From: an archaeon
Lineage (GTDB): Archaea; Thermoproteota; Nitrososphaeria; Nitrososphaerales; UBA183
Direction of reading: 5' to 3'
Length of the DNA: 15,134 bases
NCBI GenBank assembly: GCA_021828185.1
Contig: JAKASI010000020.1
Span: 1-15,134, forward strand
The translations under genes were made by a program, and so were the position numbers. Below are positions 14,796 through 15,134 of the stretch, one piece after another. Position 1 is the first letter of the stretch. The number at the start of each line of letters is the position of its first letter. The notes under the pieces were generated by a model that saw nothing but the letters and a program-made list of their open reading frames with translations, had not been told where the DNA came from and ran no database searches.

Positions 14796-15092
14796 CTAGA
14801 TTATTTCGATGGCGCCCTCGGAAAAGCCGTTCTCCTTGAGCATCTTGGCGGCGCTCTCCCTGTGGTCCCCTTGCAGTATCATGATGCCGTCTTTGACCGT
14901 CCCCCCGGTCGCCAGGGCCCGCTTCATCTTGGAGTTCAGTTCGTGGAGGTCCTTGTCGCTCATCTTGATCCCCTCTATCACCGTTGTCGGCTTACCGAAG
15001 CGGCGCATTTCCATCCTTATCTTCACTCGAGCCTCTTCGCGGTCGAGTTCGGCGAGGATATCCTCGAACCCTTCGTCTTGGTCCTTGCTCAC
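14796..15092 (-). CDS. sui1: Translation initiation factor aIF1 (SUI1/eIF1 family)
   Basis: Small factor that binds the 30S subunit near the P site and guards start-codon choice. The 98-aa protein has a short acidic N-terminal tail and then the SUI1 fold from about residue 22: RRFGKPTTVIEG (30-41), DLHELNSKMKRALATGGTVK (48-67), and ILQGDHR (72-78), the most typical family signature. GTG 15092 gives the expected length. A TATA-like TAAATAA (15121-15127) predicts transcription about 6 nt upstream, so the mRNA would be nearly leaderless. Same strand as the complex I block, with which it shows no functional link. Confidence 0.93.
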   Translation of the reverse strand: MSKDQDEGFEDILAELDREEARVKIRMEMRRFGKPTTVIEGIKMSDKDLHELNSKMKRALATGGTVKDGIMILQGDHRESAAKMLKENGFSEGAIEII

Positions 15093-15120
15093 TGTTACTG
15101 GATTCTGACTGTTTTCGGGG

Positions 15121-15128
15121 TTATTTAC
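15121..15128 (-). promoter_or_regulatory. TATA box of the aIF1 gene
   Basis: GTAAATAA on the minus strand predicts a transcription start near 15098, about 6 nt before GTG 15092. It lies at the window edge, so upstream elements are not fully visible. Confidence 0.5.
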
Positions 15129-15134
15129 GTTTAG

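Noticed and set aside
1..15134. Mobile elements, CRISPR arrays, integrase sites or phage genes
   Set aside because: I found no transposase-like frame, spaced direct repeats, or integration remnant at the tRNA; the region is ordinary core-genome bioenergetics apart from the points listed.

Overview
The window reads as a GC-rich archaeal chromosome segment. It carries a translation factor of the SUI1/aIF1 type, A-type ATP synthase subunits, archaeal TATA-like boxes placed 20-30 bases before likely transcription starts, and a tRNA with an intron in a non-canonical place. The complex I gene order H-I-J-K-M-L-M-N with two NuoM-type proteins resembles Nitrososphaeria/Thaumarchaeota and their relatives; this lineage call is an inference from gene content, not from a database search.

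Layout. 2-93 (-) is tRNA-Glu(TTC) with a 17-nt insertion in the D-arm; its 5' end overlaps the 3' end of an unrecognised 252-aa gene (79-837, -). A short AT-rich divergent promoter separates that gene from a polyprenyl diphosphate synthase (910-1764, +). Then come ATP synthase subunit K (1791-2114, -), subunit C/d (2188-3240, -) and subunit I/a (3399-5450, +), each apparently with its own promoter. The rest, 5447-14710 (-), is a compact eight-gene block for the membrane arm of complex I plus NuoI: nuoH, nuoI, nuoJ, nuoK, a first nuoM-like gene, nuoL, nuoM, nuoN. Upstream of it on the same strand is an aIF1/SUI1 gene (14796-15092). No stretch above 300 bases lacks a gene, and I see no mobile element, CRISPR or phage gene.

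How it works together. The complex I genes would build a quinone-reducing, ion-pumping membrane arm; the ATP synthase subunits I, K and C form its ion channel, rotor ring and central-stalk coupler, which spend that gradient. The polyprenyl synthase could supply isoprenoid chains for lipids or for the quinone. The catalytic ATPase subunits and NuoA-D (and any NuoE-G) are not in the window.

Most notable: four antiporter-type pump subunits instead of three, with NuoL carrying what looks like an extended lateral helix to hold the extra pump. The extra pump keeps the TM5 Glu, TM7 Lys and TM12 Glu but by eye lacks the TM8 lysine. Its gene follows the only real gap (55 bp) in an otherwise overlapping operon. 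Such four-pump complexes have been reported before in bacteria and environmental archaeal clones, so this is a good example of an unusual system rather than a wholly unknown one.
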